From contig LR632930.1 of the NCBI GenBank assembly GCA_902167325.1, positions 2,046,001 through 2,110,000 on the forward strand: 64,000 nt of DNA, written 5' to 3'. Every line of letters begins with the position of its first letter. Position 1 is the first letter of the stretch. This document shows, piece after piece, positions 62,899 through 64,000 of the stretch. The notes under the pieces are model-generated. The model worked only from the letters and a program-made list of their open reading frames with translations. It ran no database searches and was not told the DNA's origin. The position numbers and the translations under genes are program-made. Source of the DNA: Chitinophaga pinensis. GTDB lineage: Bacteria; Bacteroidota; Bacteroidia; Chitinophagales; Chitinophagaceae.

Positions 62899-63171
62899 TT
62901 AATCCTCGTATGTTGTCAGTATGGTACATAGTGAACTTGCAACTACTTGTCCATTAGTATATGCCCCTGTAGTGGAAAAGGTGCATACATAAGTGAGTGC
63001 TTGTCCTGGTCCGCAAAAGAAAGCTGGTGATGAAGATGCAACCTGATAGAAATTATCTACTGATTCTGTCAATGGTGCGCAATAGTAAGTATTTGCTTTC
63101 ATCCCTCCATACGCCTGAACTCCCCCGATGATCAATGCGATTGCAATTAAGCTGATTTTGAGCTTTTTCAT
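62899..63171 (-). CDS. Small exported four-cysteine protein (DUF6520-like)
   Basis: A 90-residue protein starting MKKLKISLIAIALIIGGVQA, a signal peptide; a 9-residue upstream extension is possible but unlikely. The mature part of about 65 residues has four cysteines (TYYC, FFCGPG, YVCTF, SLCTIL). It resembles the small DUF6520-type proteins found near MauE-like genes in Bacteroidota; that family match is from memory of architecture, not a search. Oxidation to two disulfides by the adjacent membrane protein is a reasonable guess. Confidence 0.7.
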   Translation of the reverse strand: MKKLKISLIAIALIIGGVQAYGGMKANTYYCAPLTESVDNFYQVASSSPAFFCGPGQALTYVCTFSTTGAYTNGQVVASSLCTILTTYED

Positions 63172-63338
63172 AGTTAATGGTTTTTGTTTGTGAAACAATA
63201 CGTAAGTGAAAAAATAACTGTGAGTGATAACAAGACGTAGATGACCTACCCACTAACGCGGTTAAGAGTAGTTGAATCAATAATGTAGGGAGAGGATTGT
63301 TGGCAAAAACTTCTATAGGAGAGATGGTGTGTGTAGAC

Positions 63339-63836
63339 TTACGATAACTGTACTCCAAGAGTAGCTAAATCACTTTGCGGTCTTTTAATTTGAAAGATGG
63401 CTATTATAGTAAGTATTAGTATGGCAATGTTGAAGATTAAATGTTCCGTCCAGCCGAAAGATCTGATAATGCCTGCGCAGCTGCATGGTACATGTTCGAA
63501 GAAGTTGAGTTTAATGAGAGCGATATATCCTGAAAAAATAACCAGTAGCAAGGCCCCACTATACAATCCCCATTTCAATGTCTTTTTGGAAATAAGTAAT
63601 GCAGCAATTACAAACTGCAGGGCCGGCAACCCAAATGCCAGCGGGTCAGTTAATGCATCTGCAAATGGCTGTTCCCTTAACTGAAACCTCCACATGCTAA
63701 TGTCCGCCAACTTTATTACTGCGGCGTAGATCCAAAAAATAAACAGGAAAAATACCAATCCTTCAAGCAACCTCTTGTGCTTCATAGATACGCGCTTTAC
63801 TACGGTTAAGATGCTAGTTTCTCTAAGTGTAGACAT
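63339..63836 (-). CDS. MauE/DoxX-like redox-associated membrane protein
   Basis: A 165-residue, four-helix inner-membrane protein (helices about 26-44, 67-83, 92-110 and 133-150). The start may instead be 63785 (MKHKRLLEGLVFF), which gives 148 residues and a more typical N-terminus. The PCSCAG motif after helix 3 is the Cys-x-Cys redox-type site seen in MauE-like proteins, which support disulfide chemistry of exported partners. It lies upstream of, and in line with, the four-cysteine protein gene. The last 164 bases of the window hold no supportable gene. Confidence 0.8.
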   Translation of the reverse strand: MSTLRETSILTVVKRVSMKHKRLLEGLVFFLFIFWIYAAVIKLADISMWRFQLREQPFADALTDPLAFGLPALQFVIAALLISKKTLKWGLYSGALLLVIFSGYIALIKLNFFEHVPCSCAGIIRSFGWTEHLIFNIAILILTIIAIFQIKRPQSDLATLGVQLS

Positions 63837-64000
63837 ATTTCTAATACCCCTGCATGGAACGTGCTGACAGTTGTGCTCTTCTCATGTCGTTCATGCTACT
63901 ACTGTAAATCTACTCTTCTAATTTTATTTTCCAACTACCAAAGTGATATAATTCTTTGCAATTTTTTCAACAGGCTACCATTAAATCCGCCGTATATCCA

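Overview
The window reads as a chromosomal segment of a Bacteroidota bacterium, most plausibly Chitinophaga or a close relative in the Chitinophagaceae. The reasons are two SusC/SusD pairs, an ECF sigma/FecR cassette, a flexirubin-type dialkylresorcinol (DAR) gene set with DarA and DarB, weak Shine-Dalgarno signals, and TAnnTTTG-like promoter elements. The genus is inferred from content; no 16S rRNA gene or tRNA was seen.

Layout. (1) 1-2138: the N-terminal part of GMP synthase (minus strand, cut by the window edge) and a DUF2807-type lipoprotein. (2) 2196-10545: a co-directional DAR/flexirubin block with darA, darB, an unrecognised 140-residue protein, a BtrH-like acyltransferase, an ABC exporter pair, an acyl carrier protein, a ketosynthase and a chain-length-factor-like partner that lacks the active-site cysteine. 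It stops abruptly beside the remnant of a Fic-domain gene. (3) 10876-14185: a membrane protein, a coiled-coil protein built of 14-residue tandem repeats, and an M14 metallopeptidase. (4) 14554-23602: housekeeping genes: rpsT, 2-oxoglutarate dehydrogenase E1 and E2 (E2 with two lipoyl domains), a serine hydrolase, an RsmB-type rRNA methyltransferase and mnmA.

(5) 23847-37827: a hexuronate and unsaturated-uronate regulon. uxaC, uxaB and uxaA take galacturonate to 2-keto-3-deoxygluconate (KDG). GH105 and GH88 hydrolases, kduI and kduD bring unsaturated pectin-type oligosaccharides to the same intermediate. kdgK and eda split KDG to pyruvate and glyceraldehyde 3-phosphate. An MFS transporter and a LacI regulator complete it. 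Two CG-centred palindromes, one in the uxaA/kduI divergent gap and one inside the end of eda, look like the operators. (6) 37977-44091: a CPA2 cation/proton antiporter, a copper P-type ATPase with a CopZ-like chaperone, and two small unknown proteins.

(7) 44245-55382: a polysaccharide utilisation locus with a LacI regulator, SusC, SusD and two convergent GH92 alpha-mannosidases. Four similar CG-centred sites precede its three transcription units. The long susC leader carries a regular array of 43-bp hairpin-forming tandem repeats. (8) 55547-62892: a second uptake system with FecR anti-sigma, ECF sigma, a SusC with an N-terminal STN domain, and SusD. Base composition becomes AT-rich within the susC gene. 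(9) 62899-63836: a small four-cysteine exported protein and a MauE/DoxX-like redox membrane protein.

The most unusual unannotated signals are the susC leader array (45801-45990), three intergenic arrays with a strict 11-bp period (near 14250, 22291 and 42933), and the inferred LacI operator set of the mannan locus.
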